A stretch of 64,000 nucleotides of DNA from Bacteriovoracaceae bacterium UBA3083 (GTDB taxonomy: Bacteria; Bdellovibrionota; Bacteriovoracia; Bacteriovoracales; Bacteriovoracaceae). The stretch's first letter is position 1. Every line of letters starts with the position of its first letter. A program made the translations under genes and the position numbers. The notes under the pieces are model-generated. The model had not been told where the DNA came from and searched no databases. It was given only the letters and a program-made list of their open reading frames with translations. Below are positions 25,869 to 34,394 of the stretch, piece after piece. The DNA is taken from assembly GCA_002366565.1 (NCBI GenBank), contig DFBJ01000009.1:620195-684194 (forward strand), read 5' to 3'.

Positions 25869-28800
25869 TTGAAGAGTACTGCTAAGTTTATTTTCTTCTT
25901 ATTACTTTCGCTTAATATTTTTGCCGAAAGTAAATGCATTAGAAGTGAAATAAATTCATTAAATGATACGGTTGTTGGAAATATACAGCAACGAAAAGTT
26001 GGAATTAAAAATGTTCTTGAAGGAAGAGGAGGAGATAGTTCATTAATTTGGAATGTCTTTGGCTATGATTTTGATTTCATAAAAACTAATCAGTATATCA
26101 AAAATCTTGAAGGTATAAATAAAGCTTCTAAGGGTGTATCTCCTGAGTATGAGTTTCTTTCAAATTGTTTGAAAGAATTAAATCTTACTAAGAAATATAA
26201 TAATCTCGTAAAACTTTCTAAAGAGTACAATGATTTAAAAATAGATCTTTTGAAAAAGAACCTGTCTTTAAATAATACAATTAAACAAAGCATTGACTCT
26301 AATAGTGCCATTCCTTCACTTGCTAAAAAAGTAAATGATGAGTATCTAAGTCTTCAAAGCTCTAAAAGAGAGATTGAAAAAAAGCTTGCTGAAAATGAAT
26401 CCAGAATTGTTGATGTCAATTCCTCAAAAGAAGTTATTTTTTATAAGAACTCTCTATTGAAACTAAAATTAGAGTTGTTGAAAATAAAGGGTCTCTATAA
26501 TAGAAACCTGCAGCAAAAAATTGAGTACTTTAATTTAAAGTCTCTAAAACTTGCTAATCTTTCTTCAACTTACAAAGAAGATGATGTAACAGCAATAGAG
26601 TCACACTTTATTGAAGTTGAAAAGATTTGGAAAGAAGTCACAAGACAAAACTTTTACGACTTAATTAAAAGTGTACTTATATTTGATATTCCAAAGGTTC
26701 CTGGATCATTTTCAGGTCAAATGAGTATCTCAGAAAATCTTAAGAATGAACTAGAGCAAGAGAGATTAGGCCTTGTACAATTTCGAAAAGAATCAATCTC
26801 TGATCTAACTAAGAAAAAAGAAGAAGAATTAAAACTTTTAAATAATTTACTTATTCAAATCAACTCACTTAGAAGTAGTTACTATAACAAGATTAGTTTT
26901 GAGTTTATTTCTGGACGTATTTTCACTTACTCTTACTTTGAATCCCTTAAGAATGAAGTTTATGCTTCTCCTTATAGAGTTTTAAATTATATCTATTCAA
27001 AATATTTATTTGTGAATGAAAAAGTCTCTTTAGGAAGAGAGGGAATTGCTGATTTAAGTCTTATTATCTTTAAATATATATTTATTATTCTTTCACTGTT
27101 GAGTTTAAGGCTAATTCTTAATAAGGCCCACGAATATTTAGATAAGAAAAATAGAAGTTTAATCAATAGAAGAGGTAGAGCTAGAGTTTACCGTTATTTA
27201 ACGACTTTATGGAATAAGCATAGCGAGAATTTTTTAAGTGTTTCTTGGCTTATTATTCTTTCGAGTATTTCATACTTTAAGTTATTAGAGAATGTATCGA
27301 TACTCTTAGAAATTATCATTGTCTTTATAATTACTAAAATCATTCGTTCTATAGTTATTCTTTTTTTGAGTTCGGTTTCATTAATCGATACACGTAATTA
27401 TAAGAAATTTAGAGACAAGGCGGAAGAGACTGCAGGAAGATTTGCGAATATCTATCTCATATACTCATTGATTATGATCTTTTTAAATCTAACAGTTGGT
27501 AAAGTATATATTTATTCAATTATAAAGATCATAGCAATTGTCTACTCATTCTATAGAGTGATGGAAGCATCTTCTACTTGGTCTGAAGAGTTTAATAAGT
27601 ATACTGAGAAAAAGTTTTCAGGTGTAATCGTTGATAAGATTGAAAGTTTTTATAAGTATTTACCAAAGAAACTGCAGGCAATCTTTAGCTTAATCTTTAT
27701 TTCGATACTTACTAGTGTTGATCTTTTTATAAAAGCAACTGAGAACTTTGCTATTTCTAAAAAAATATCTGCCAATCTCTTCAAAAAACAAATTGAAAGT
27801 GTTGAAGTTGAAGAAGGTGCCGATGAGAAAATCCCTCTTGAGTATAAAGAAAAGTTTACTTTTAAGTCTCTAGAAACAGATGACCATTACGTTGAACATA
27901 CACAAGAGATTGAAGCAGGAATTAAAGAAGAAATAGTCGAGTGGGTTGAAGAGAAGTCTGAAGAGCACTCTGTTGTTATTCATGGTGATAAAGGGATTGG
28001 TAAGACAACTCTTTTGAAGAAAGTTATTAAAGATCTTTCTTCTGATCATGGGGATTCTTTAGACTTTATTTATTCAAAAGTTCCATCAAAAACAATTGAT
28101 AAAGAGAAGGCATTTCGTTTTATTGAAAGCTCCTTAGGTTTTGAAGAGCAAGGATCTTTTGATTTATATAAATTAGATCAAAGTCTTGAAAAGAAAACAG
28201 TTCTTGTCATAGATGAGGCGCAAAATTTATTTCTATCACATACTAAGGGATTCTCTGCTTATAATGCTCTTCTCAATATGATTAATCTAAATACTAAGAA
28301 TATCTTCTGGGTATTATCATTTAATAAATATAGTTGGCTTTACCTTGATCGTGCATTTGGACGTAGCCAATTTTTTAGAAATATTTTTGCTCTTAAAGGG
28401 TGGGATGATAATGCAATAAAAGATCTTATTTTAAAGAGGCATAATAGTAGTGATTTTAAGCTATCTTATGACTTACTTATTAATGCTACTAGGTCACAAG
28501 ATGAAATGGATCGATATACAACGATTGAAGCTAAGTTCTTCAAACTTCTGTGGGAACTCTCAAGAGGAAATCCTAGGGCCGCTCTCTATCTTTGGATGAC
28601 TTCTTTATCTAAAAGAAACTCAAAAACTTTTAATGTTCATATTCCTAAGGACGCAGACTTAGATAGTCTAGATAAGCTTGGTGATGATATTTTCTTTGTT
28701 ATTGCAGATGTTTTAAAGCACGAGAATCTGTCACCTTCAGAAATAGAGAGCACCACGAATCTTCCCAAGGGAATTGTTAGAAACGCAATTAAGGTAGGAC

Positions 28801-28913
28801 AAGAAAGAAATTTCTTTTTCAAAGATAAACAAGGAAGATATATGATTGAAATATCTTCTCAATACGGTCTTATTAAATACTTAAGATCAAAGAATTTTAT
28901 ATATGGAAACTGA
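25869..28913 (+). CDS. Envelope coiled-coil, multi-TM protein with cytoplasmic AAA-type ATPase
   Basis: A 1014-aa protein. Layout: signal peptide (to about residue 18), a periplasmic region rich in long charged helices (20-390, coiled coil likely), at least five TM segments between 395 and 625, then a cytoplasmic P-loop ATPase. Walker A is GDKGIGKTT near 706, Walker B VLVIDEAQN near 779-786, and a winged-helix-like end (LSPSEIESTTNLPKGIVRNAI) closes the chain. The periplasmic and TM part recalls MscK/KefA, but the MscS pore is absent and encoded by the next gene, overlapping by 11 bases. TTG 25869 was chosen because GGAG lies six bases before it. Function unknown: possibly an ATP-gated or ATP-tuned mechanosensitive complex. 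Confidence 0.7.
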   Translation: MKSTAKFIFFLLLSLNIFAESKCIRSEINSLNDTVVGNIQQRKVGIKNVLEGRGGDSSLIWNVFGYDFDFIKTNQYIKNLEGINKASKGVSPEYEFLSNCLKELNLTKKYNNLVKLSKEYNDLKIDLLKKNLSLNNTIKQSIDSNSAIPSLAKKVNDEYLSLQSSKREIEKKLAENESRIVDVNSSKEVIFYKNSLLKLKLELLKIKGLYNRNLQQKIEYFNLKSLKLANLSSTYKEDDVTAIESHFIEVEKIWKEVTRQNFYDLIKSVLIFDIPKVPGSFSGQMSISENLKNELEQERLGLVQFRKESISDLTKKKEEELKLLNNLLIQINSLRSSYYNKISFEFISGRIFTYSYFESLKNEVYASPYRVLNYIYSKYLFVNEKVSLGREGIADLSLIIFKYIFIILSLLSLRLILNKAHEYLDKKNRSLINRRGRARVYRYLTTLWNKHSENFLSVSWLIILSSISYFKLLENVSILLEIIIVFIITKIIRSIVILFLSSVSLIDTRNYKKFRDKAEETAGRFANIYLIYSLIMIFLNLTVGKVYIYSIIKIIAIVYSFYRVMEASSTWSEEFNKYTEKKFSGVIVDKIESFYKYLPKKLQAIFSLIFISILTSVDLFIKATENFAISKKISANLFKKQIESVEVEEGADEKIPLEYKEKFTFKSLETDDHYVEHTQEIEAGIKEEIVEWVEEKSEEHSVVIHGDKGIGKTTLLKKVIKDLSSDHGDSLDFIYSKVPSKTIDKEKAFRFIESSLGFEEQGSFDLYKLDQSLEKKTVLVIDEAQNLFLSHTKGFSAYNALLNMINLNTKNIFWVLSFNKYSWLYLDRAFGRSQFFRNIFALKGWDDNAIKDLILKRHNSSDFKLSYDLLINATRSQDEMDRYTTIEAKFFKLLWELSRGNPRAALYLWMTSLSKRNSKTFNVHIPKDADLDSLDKLGDDIFFVIADVLKHENLSPSEIESTTNLPKGIVRNAIKVGQERNFFFKDKQGRYMIEISSQYGLIKYLRSKNFIYGN

Positions 28914-29712
28914 TATTGGTAATATGGTATTTACTTTTTTTAAAGTAGATAAGATTTTTCTCTTTATTTTTTTAGTAGGTTTAATTGTTCTCTTTATAAG
29001 ATTAGTTAACTTATGGTCTGAAAAGTTTCAAGAAAAGCTCTCTGGCAGACGTCTTCTTATTTTACAGATTACTACTGTCTTTTCATTTGCTACATATTTG
29101 ATAGGTACTCTTGGAGCATTTTACTTTGTATTTAGACCTTCTAAAGAACTCCTTCTCACTGTCGGAGGATCCGCAGCAGTAGCTTTTGGTTTTGCATTAA
29201 AAGACCTTGTCGGTTCAGTTATTGCTGGTTTTATTCTTCTCTTTGATAGACCATTTCAAGTTGGAGATAGAGTGACTTATGCAGACTCCTATGGAGAGAT
29301 TAAAAGCATTGGTCTTCGATCTGTTAAGCTTCAGACTTTAAATGATGATACAGTGACAATTCCAAATTCAAAATTCTTGACTGACATTGTTGCTAGTGGA
29401 AATAGTGGTGCTCTAGACATGATGATAGTTACACCATTTTACATCTCTATACATGAAGACCTAGATCAAGTTAAACAGCTACTTCACGAGGTTGTGATAA
29501 CAAGTCGATTCGTTTTTTTAGAAAAACCAGTGACTATTACCTTTGAGGAAACTCCTATTTCTAATGACTTTGTGATTAAGGTAAACGTAAAAGCATATGT
29601 TCTTGATGTAAAGTTTGAGAAATCACTACTAACAGATATAACAATTAGAGGAAGTAAAATTCTTAGAGAGAATGGCGTGAAAAGACCTAACTCTACACTT
29701 ATAAAAGCATAA
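28903..29712 (+). CDS. MscS-family mechanosensitive channel
   Basis: A 269-aa inner-membrane channel subunit. Three TM segments lie at about 12-32, 48-72 and 84-112. The third has the pore signature SAAVAFGFALKDLVGSVIAGFILLF broken by the family kink, followed by DRPFQVGDRVTYADSYGEIKSIGLRSVKLQTLNDDTVTIPNS, the beta domain of MscS. The C-terminal alpha/beta domain completes a normal short MscS. The start overlaps the ATPase gene by 11 bases, so the products are made together and probably interact. The pore may be gated by both tension and the ATPase partner. Confidence 0.88.
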   Translation: METDIGNMVFTFFKVDKIFLFIFLVGLIVLFIRLVNLWSEKFQEKLSGRRLLILQITTVFSFATYLIGTLGAFYFVFRPSKELLLTVGGSAAVAFGFALKDLVGSVIAGFILLFDRPFQVGDRVTYADSYGEIKSIGLRSVKLQTLNDDTVTIPNSKFLTDIVASGNSGALDMMIVTPFYISIHEDLDQVKQLLHEVVITSRFVFLEKPVTITFEETPISNDFVIKVNVKAYVLDVKFEKSLLTDITIRGSKILRENGVKRPNSTLIKA

Positions 29713-29785
29713 GTGTAGATTAACTTCTTTAAAATTAGATTATGTTGCGATGCGCTTTTCACATGTTTTTATACCTATGGTAATG

Positions 29786-29808
29786 AACTCTCTTAAAAGA
29801 GGAGAGTT
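29786..29808 (+). promoter_or_regulatory. 9-bp hairpin covering ribosome site of secreted peptidase gene
   Basis: AACTCTCTT pairs with AGGAGAGTT around AAAAG (one G-U); three further pairs, two of them G-U, extend it to the GTG start at 29810. The whole ribosome site GGAGAG is in the 3' arm. No T-tract follows. Confidence 0.55.
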
Positions 29809-29809
29809 T

Positions 29810-30661
29810 GTGTATAAAATAATTTTAACATTCCTATTTATTCAGTTAACTTTGGCATCTTCGATACCTGAAAATAACATATTACGTCCTGTACTGAATA
29901 AGTCAGATGAGCAACGTAACACCTTCTTTGAACTCGTTAGAAAAGTTGAATATGCTTATAAAGATCTCATTGAGTCTTATGGTAAAATCTTTACTGTAAC
30001 AGCTGATTGGGAAGAGTCTAAGGTCAATGCTGCAGCATGGATAAAAGGTGATAGCTATAACTTTAAGATCTTTGGTGGTCTCTATAGATTTGAAACTATA
30101 ACTGATGATGCCTTTTTATTAGTTGCATGTCATGAAGTAGGGCACTTGATTGGGGGAGCACCAACTTATAAACCATTTGATGATGCAAGTTCTGAAGGAC
30201 AAGCTGATTACTTCTCTATATCTAAATGCTTTAGAAGAGTTGTCTCTGGTGAAGATCATGAGGCAGGCCTTATGAATAAACCTCTTGATCCTTTAGCGCT
30301 GTCTGAGTGCGCTGAGAGTTTCGATAGAGAGTCTGAGCAGTATCTCATATGTCTTAGAAGCTCATTAGCTATCTCAGATATGGCAAATACTTTAAAAGAG
30401 CTCTCAAATATGGACTTTGCCCCTAGAATTGATACACCAGATTCTTATGTCAGAATGTTTATAATATTCAATGGCTACCCAAATCCTCAATGTAGAGTTG
30501 ATACTCTTTTTGCAGGAAGTTTATGCCAAGTTTCTCATGATGATGAAAATGATTTTGGTTTAAAACTCTATAATAAAGGGAATTGTTCTGTTGAAGCAGG
30601 TCATACTAGAGGGCTACGTCCTAAGTGCTGGTATGTGGAAAGAGGTGAAGATAACGAGTAA
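29810..30661 (+). CDS. Secreted gluzincin-type zinc metallopeptidase
   Basis: A 283-aa exported protein. GTG 29810 gives a signal peptide (MYKIILTFLFIQLTLA) and a strong upstream GGAGAG. The active site is HEVGH at 108-112 with the third ligand in SSEGQADYFS (Glu129), a gluzincin spacing near that of M48-like peptidases. Six or more cysteines in the C-terminal part (SECAES, LICLRSS, PQCRVDT, SLCQVS, GNCSVE, PKCWYVE) suggest a disulfide-stabilised enzyme. It follows the MscS gene by 97 bases on the same strand and may be co-expressed. Target unknown. Confidence 0.8.
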   Translation: MYKIILTFLFIQLTLASSIPENNILRPVLNKSDEQRNTFFELVRKVEYAYKDLIESYGKIFTVTADWEESKVNAAAWIKGDSYNFKIFGGLYRFETITDDAFLLVACHEVGHLIGGAPTYKPFDDASSEGQADYFSISKCFRRVVSGEDHEAGLMNKPLDPLALSECAESFDRESEQYLICLRSSLAISDMANTLKELSNMDFAPRIDTPDSYVRMFIIFNGYPNPQCRVDTLFAGSLCQVSHDDENDFGLKLYNKGNCSVEAGHTRGLRPKCWYVERGEDNE

Positions 30662-30800
30662 CGCTAAGGGTAATATGGCTTGTGCGCGTTGAGTCTACTG
30701 ATTATTTAGCAAAAATAGGCTACTTTAGAGAGTTGTATCTTGGCATTATTCAATTACTTATGGGACAATCACCTTAATATTAATAGATAAAGGATTAACA

Positions 30801-31130
30801 ATGGCAGAAGAGAAAGGATTAAAAAAACCAGTTAAGTTAAAGTCTGAACTAGCAGCAATGCTTGGTGCAACAGAACTACCAAGAACTGAAATCACAAAGA
30901 AACTTTGGGATTATATTAAAGCTAATAAACTTCAAACTAAAACTGAAAATGGTGCTGCTGAGAATGCAGGTAAGTATATCGTTGCTGACGCTACTTTACT
31001 TCCAATTTTCAAAAATACAAAGTCGACTAGTAAGTCTGGTAAACTAACTGACCTTACAAGCATGAAAGAAGGCGAAACTATCAACATGATGCAAATGGCA
31101 GCTGTTGTTGGTGCAAATATCGAAAAATAA
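30801..31130 (+). CDS. SWIB/MDM2-domain protein
   Basis: A 109-aa basic protein filled by one SWIB domain: LKSELAAMLGATELPRTEITKKLWDYIKANKLQ is the typical helix pair and ADATLLPIFKN follows. SWIB domains occur in eukaryotic chromatin remodellers and as stand-alone proteins in Chlamydiae, Bdellovibrio-like bacteria and others, where they are thought to affect DNA topology. A lysine-rich N-terminus (AEEKGLKKPVKLK) supports nucleic-acid contact. AAAGGA lies 7-12 bases before ATG and a strong terminator follows, so it is a single-gene unit. A bacterial histone gene lies 4.6 kb away. Confidence 0.9.
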   Translation: MAEEKGLKKPVKLKSELAAMLGATELPRTEITKKLWDYIKANKLQTKTENGAAENAGKYIVADATLLPIFKNTKSTSKSGKLTDLTSMKEGETINMMQMAAVVGANIEK

Positions 31131-31139
31131 TATTTTTCT

Positions 31140-31168
31140 TAGCGCCTTAGGGCGCTAGTTTTTATTTT
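31140..31168 (+). terminator. Intrinsic terminator of the SWIB gene
   Basis: TAGCGCC pairs perfectly with GGCGCTA around TTAG (31140-31157), followed by GTTTTTATTTT. It lies ten bases after the SWIB stop. Confidence 0.9.
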
Positions 31169-31914
31169 CCGTACTTTTTCCAAACATCATCTAATCTCCC
31201 TTTCTTTCTTAAAGTATCAATTAGGTTATTCATTTCTGTTACTGTTGGATGATTATCCTTTCTAACTAAAATTGTGTGTCTATAGATCTGATCAAACTTA
31301 TCACTTACTAATAACTTATCTCTGAATTTAGGATTCTCGTTTAAAAACAAATTTAAATAGGACTTTGTGACAATTGCAATTGTTGGCTTATCTCTAGAGA
31401 CAACATTCTTGATATTGTCTTCATGATTATTACCTAGTCTCATATTGAAGTATTTTGAAAGGTAGTCTTTATCAGTGACAAGATTTGCAAATTGATAATG
31501 GTAGCCTGTAATACCAAGAATTGTTTTACCTTTAAATGTTGAGAAGAATGTTTTATCTCTTCCTGGAACTGCCTTGGCAATAAATACTTCTCCACCATTT
31601 AAGATGACCTTGGTAGGTTCTATGGGCTCTTCTTGCCATCCCCAAATAATACTTTCAAAGAATATTAGGTCATATTTTTTCTTACTAAAGTCTAAGTATC
31701 TTCTTTTGGCGGAAGTGAGTTTGAATTTAAAATGGTAATCTTGTTGAGACTGATTAAGAACTGCTATTAAGTCTAGCGCCATTCCAGATGGAACGTTATT
31801 CTTCAGAATTACAAAGGGAGGAAACTCATAGCCTCCAACAATAACTTCTTTCTTAGCAAAAGATGTCGCAGTTATAATCACAGATAAAAGTAGAATTAGA
31901 GATCTCATTTTCAT
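31162..31914 (-). CDS. Family-3 periplasmic solute-binding protein (amino-acid type)
   Basis: A 250-aa exported protein with a signal peptide (MRSLILLLSVIITATSFA). The body starts EVIVGGYEFPPFVILKNNVPSGMALDLIAVLN, the typical first lobe of SBP family 3, and ends with MNNLIDTLRKKGRLDDVWKKYGK. Missing from the neighbourhood are permease and ATPase genes, so it may be an orphan that serves as a sensor or shares a transporter. A short start at Met3 is also possible. No clear ribosome site. Confidence 0.82.
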   Translation of the reverse strand: MKMRSLILLLSVIITATSFAKKEVIVGGYEFPPFVILKNNVPSGMALDLIAVLNQSQQDYHFKFKLTSAKRRYLDFSKKKYDLIFFESIIWGWQEEPIEPTKVILNGGEVFIAKAVPGRDKTFFSTFKGKTILGITGYHYQFANLVTDKDYLSKYFNMRLGNNHEDNIKNVVSRDKPTIAIVTKSYLNLFLNENPKFRDKLLVSDKFDQIYRHTILVRKDNHPTVTEMNNLIDTLRKKGRLDDVWKKYGK

Positions 31915-32025
31915 TGTTTAATATTATAGCAGAAATAAATCGATAGTGTTAGTGACTTACTTGCAGCTCAGTAGGGGATGGTTTAAAGTAAGATTAACTA
32001 TTAGCATTAGAGTAATGAGGAAGTT

Positions 32026-32676
32026 TTGAACTTTTTAAATGAGAAAATATTAAATTATTCAATAGAGAAGTCCACTTGCCCTGGTGAGATTTGCAATAAT
32101 CTAGAAATATACACTAAAGAAAATCATCCACTTCATCGAATGATCTGTGGCAAGCTAGAAGCATCTCTTTTAAAGTTTTTAATCAGCTTGAGTGGTGCGC
32201 GAGAGGTTTTAGAGTTAGGAACATTTACTGGATATTCTGCTCTTGCTATGGCCGAGTCACTTCCTGAGAATGGAAGGGTTACAACAATTGATAAGAATAA
32301 AAAAATCTCTGCTATTTCTAATGAGTTTTGGAAGCAGTCTGAGCATGGGCATAAGATAAATCAAATGTTCGGAGATGGTCTTTCTGTTTTAGAGACTTTG
32401 ACTACTAAGTTTGATTTGGTATTTATTGACGCAGATAAGAGAAACTATCAGGCATACTTTGATAAATGTTTGGGACTCTTAAGTGATAATGGCTTTATTG
32501 TTGTAGATAATGTTCTTTGGTCAGGAAGGGTTGTTCCTAATTTTAGTGAAGATAGTGAAGAAGACAAGAGTACAAAGTACCTTGTGGAGTTCAATGACTA
32601 TATTGAAAGTAGAGACGATTTAGTAAAAACCTTATTACCTATAAGGGATGGAATTTATCTCATCAAAAGGATCTAA
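32026..32676 (+). CDS. Class I SAM-dependent O-methyltransferase (CCoAOMT-like)
   Basis: A 216-aa soluble methyltransferase. Motif I is VLELGTFTGYSALAMAE (61-77), the acidic residue binding the ribose is in VTTIDKNKK, and DLVFIDADKRNYQAY with GFIVVDNVLWSGRV gives the metal-binding and catalytic segments of the caffeoyl-CoA O-methyltransferase family. Bacterial members methylate catechol-type compounds or rRNA wobble uridines (TrmR-like). The start is TTG with GAGGAAG upstream. It precedes the TM2 gene by three bases, so they are cotranscribed. Confidence 0.9.
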   Translation: MNFLNEKILNYSIEKSTCPGEICNNLEIYTKENHPLHRMICGKLEASLLKFLISLSGAREVLELGTFTGYSALAMAESLPENGRVTTIDKNKKISAISNEFWKQSEHGHKINQMFGDGLSVLETLTTKFDLVFIDADKRNYQAYFDKCLGLLSDNGFIVVDNVLWSGRVVPNFSEDSEEDKSTKYLVEFNDYIESRDDLVKTLLPIRDGIYLIKRI

Positions 32677-32679
32677 AGT

Positions 32680-33120
32680 ATGACAACATATATCGTAAAA
32701 GGTGATGAAAGAATTGTAGATACACATAGTAAGGTATTTGCTTATATTCTTTGGGCCTTTGGTTTTACAGGTGTTCATAGGTTTTATTTTGGAAAACCTA
32801 TAACAGGGACTATTTGGCTTTTTACCGGAGGCCTTCTTGGGATAGGCTGGATTATTGATGCATTCTTAATCCCTAGTATGGATGACGAAGCAGATATTAC
32901 TTTTTGGGATGGAGACGTGCAGTATACAGTTGCATGGATTCTGCTTCTTCTTTTAGGAGTATTTGGTTTTCATCGTTTCTATATGGGAAAGATAGGGACA
33001 GGACTACTTTACTTACTTACAGGTGGGATCTTCGGAATAGGTATAATCTATGACTTATGGACTCTCAATGAGCAAATTAATGATGTGAATGTGACTCTTA
33101 AAAAGAGTCACATAGATTAA
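32680..33120 (+). CDS. Protein with two tandem TM2 domains
   Basis: A 146-aa membrane protein made of two TM2 modules at about 18-66 and 86-135. Each has two helices joined by a turn: WAFGFTGVHRFYFGKPITG with GIGWIIDAF, then LLGVFGFHRFYMGKIGTG with GIGIIYDLW. G-x-HRFY-x-G is the TM2 signature. Function is not established. ATG lies three bases after the methyltransferase stop, with AAAAGGA in that gene's end. The 3' end overlaps the convergent GDPD gene by 23 bases. Confidence 0.88.
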   Translation: MTTYIVKGDERIVDTHSKVFAYILWAFGFTGVHRFYFGKPITGTIWLFTGGLLGIGWIIDAFLIPSMDDEADITFWDGDVQYTVAWILLLLLGVFGFHRFYMGKIGTGLLYLLTGGIFGIGIIYDLWTLNEQINDVNVTLKKSHID

Positions 33121-33829
33121 TATGGTTGCCCGGCTTGAATACTCCATAAAGGCCGGCATCTTTAATTTTGTTGCACCAATAATGATCATCATCCTTGTAT
33201 GTCTTTTTAAATTTTGATTTGAAACCTAAAAATCCTACTTTGAAAGGCATATCGTATTCATCTTCAAAAATGATATCTGCATTTTCCATATAATCTTCTC
33301 TAAAGTTACGTAAGAGTGTGATTGCTTTCTCTTTAGCTTGTTTTGAGTAGATATACTTTATCTCAACTGACATAGGCTTTCTAAGTCCAACCTCTTTTGA
33401 TAAAGCTAGGAACTCTTCTAGTGTTGGTACTTTTTGATCAGGATGATCTGTAAGGTGTAGAGTTTGTAATTGTTCATATGTTAATTCATAAATTTTTAAT
33501 AAATTTAATTTCTTTTTAAAGTATGAAACGTCATTTTCTTCGTAGATTATATTCAATGATTCAATATTTTGTTTTTTGTTTATCATCCTTCTAATCGTTT
33601 TGTCGTGAAAGACAACAAGCTTTCCATCTTTGGTTTCTTGTATATCAAACTCTAGATAGAGAAATTCATTATCAAATTGAATGTCATTCAAAGAGTGTTC
33701 AAGTGCCACTAGGGAGTTTTCAGGAAGATGGCTATAATATTCGCCTTTTCCACCACCGGCTCTATGGCCTAGATTTTTTGCAAAAATATTTGTGGTTAAT
33801 AGTAGAAATACTAGTAAGATTTTTTTCAA
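33098..33829 (-). CDS. Secreted glycerophosphodiester phosphodiesterase
   Basis: A 243-aa exported GDPD enzyme with a 17-residue signal peptide. The catalytic pattern is complete: GHRAGG (His22, Arg23), LPENSLVA, LEFDIQETKDGKLVVFHD with the metal-binding Glu and Asp and the second His. It hydrolyses glycerophosphodiesters from phospholipids to glycerol-3-phosphate. The start is TTG with GGGAG upstream. A second GDPD, without signal peptide, begins at 63758. In a predator such an enzyme could help salvage prey lipids. Confidence 0.88.
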   Translation of the reverse strand: MKKILLVFLLLTTNIFAKNLGHRAGGGKGEYYSHLPENSLVALEHSLNDIQFDNEFLYLEFDIQETKDGKLVVFHDKTIRRMINKKQNIESLNIIYEENDVSYFKKKLNLLKIYELTYEQLQTLHLTDHPDQKVPTLEEFLALSKEVGLRKPMSVEIKYIYSKQAKEKAITLLRNFREDYMENADIIFEDEYDMPFKVGFLGFKSKFKKTYKDDDHYWCNKIKDAGLYGVFKPGNHINLCDSF

Positions 33830-33943
33830 AATAAACTCCCTTTTATATGGAAGCCTATCGGTGAAATTTTGTTTTTATTTAGAGTATTATAACCACTACC
33901 CCTCTAGGGGGGAGAAGGGATAGCAGTTATAAAAATATAATAA

Positions 33944-34261
33944 TTAAAATTCAGACGTATAAAAAGAGTGAATACTTTCGATTAATTTTCCAAATTGAAC
34001 AGCTGAAATCTCTCCTGGAGAAGCTTCTTCATCATTGTATAATGATTCTAAAGACTGAACTCTTGAGCAAACGTCTGTTCCAAGGTCCGTAGTGATTTCC
34101 TTTGCTGCAAATCTGATAAACTCATCTTCTGATTGAAGATTAGTCATTTCGGTACAAGATATATCTTGATAGAAATCCACAGGCTTTGGAGTGTATGTAA
34201 GCGCAGAGGCGTTTGATATACTGACCAAGGTGATAATAGATAGTAATAGCTGTCGCATCAT
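33944..34261 (-). CDS. Small secreted protein, unknown family
   Basis: A 105-aa exported protein with signal peptide MRQLLLSIITLVSISNASA and a helical mature part with two cysteines (ISCTEM, DVCSRV). AAAGGAG precedes ATG, with part of it in a bulged stem (34269-34303). No family recognised. The preceding gap up to 33830 holds only a short CCCCT/AGGGG inverted repeat. Confidence 0.65.
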   Translation of the reverse strand: MMRQLLLSIITLVSISNASALTYTPKPVDFYQDISCTEMTNLQSEDEFIRFAAKEITTDLGTDVCSRVQSLESLYNDEEASPGEISAVQFGKLIESIHSFYTSEF

Positions 34262-34268
34262 TTGACTC

Positions 34269-34303
34269 CTTTAAGCGGTTATTTGTAGATATCCACTTTA
34301 AAG
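34269..34303 (-). promoter_or_regulatory. Bulged leader stem partly over the ribosome site
   Basis: On the minus strand CTTTAA(A)GTGG pairs with CCGCTTAAAG, ten pairs with one bulged A and one G-U. AAAG of the AAAGGAG ribosome site is in the 3' arm, before the ATG at 34261. Confidence 0.4.
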
Positions 34304-34394
34304 CAAGTTATATGCCAGTATTCTCTCTCGTAAAAATAGATAGTTATATGATCTTAATAGATTTTCATTATACAGGTGTCTAAAATTTATACTC

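Noticed and set aside
29484..29762. Minus-strand frame opposite the MscS gene
   Set aside because: Lies antisense within a well-supported gene and has no independent evidence.
33900..33915. CCCCT/AGGGG repeat after the small secreted protein gene
   Set aside because: Only about five pairs with a three-base loop and no T-tract; too weak for a terminator call.
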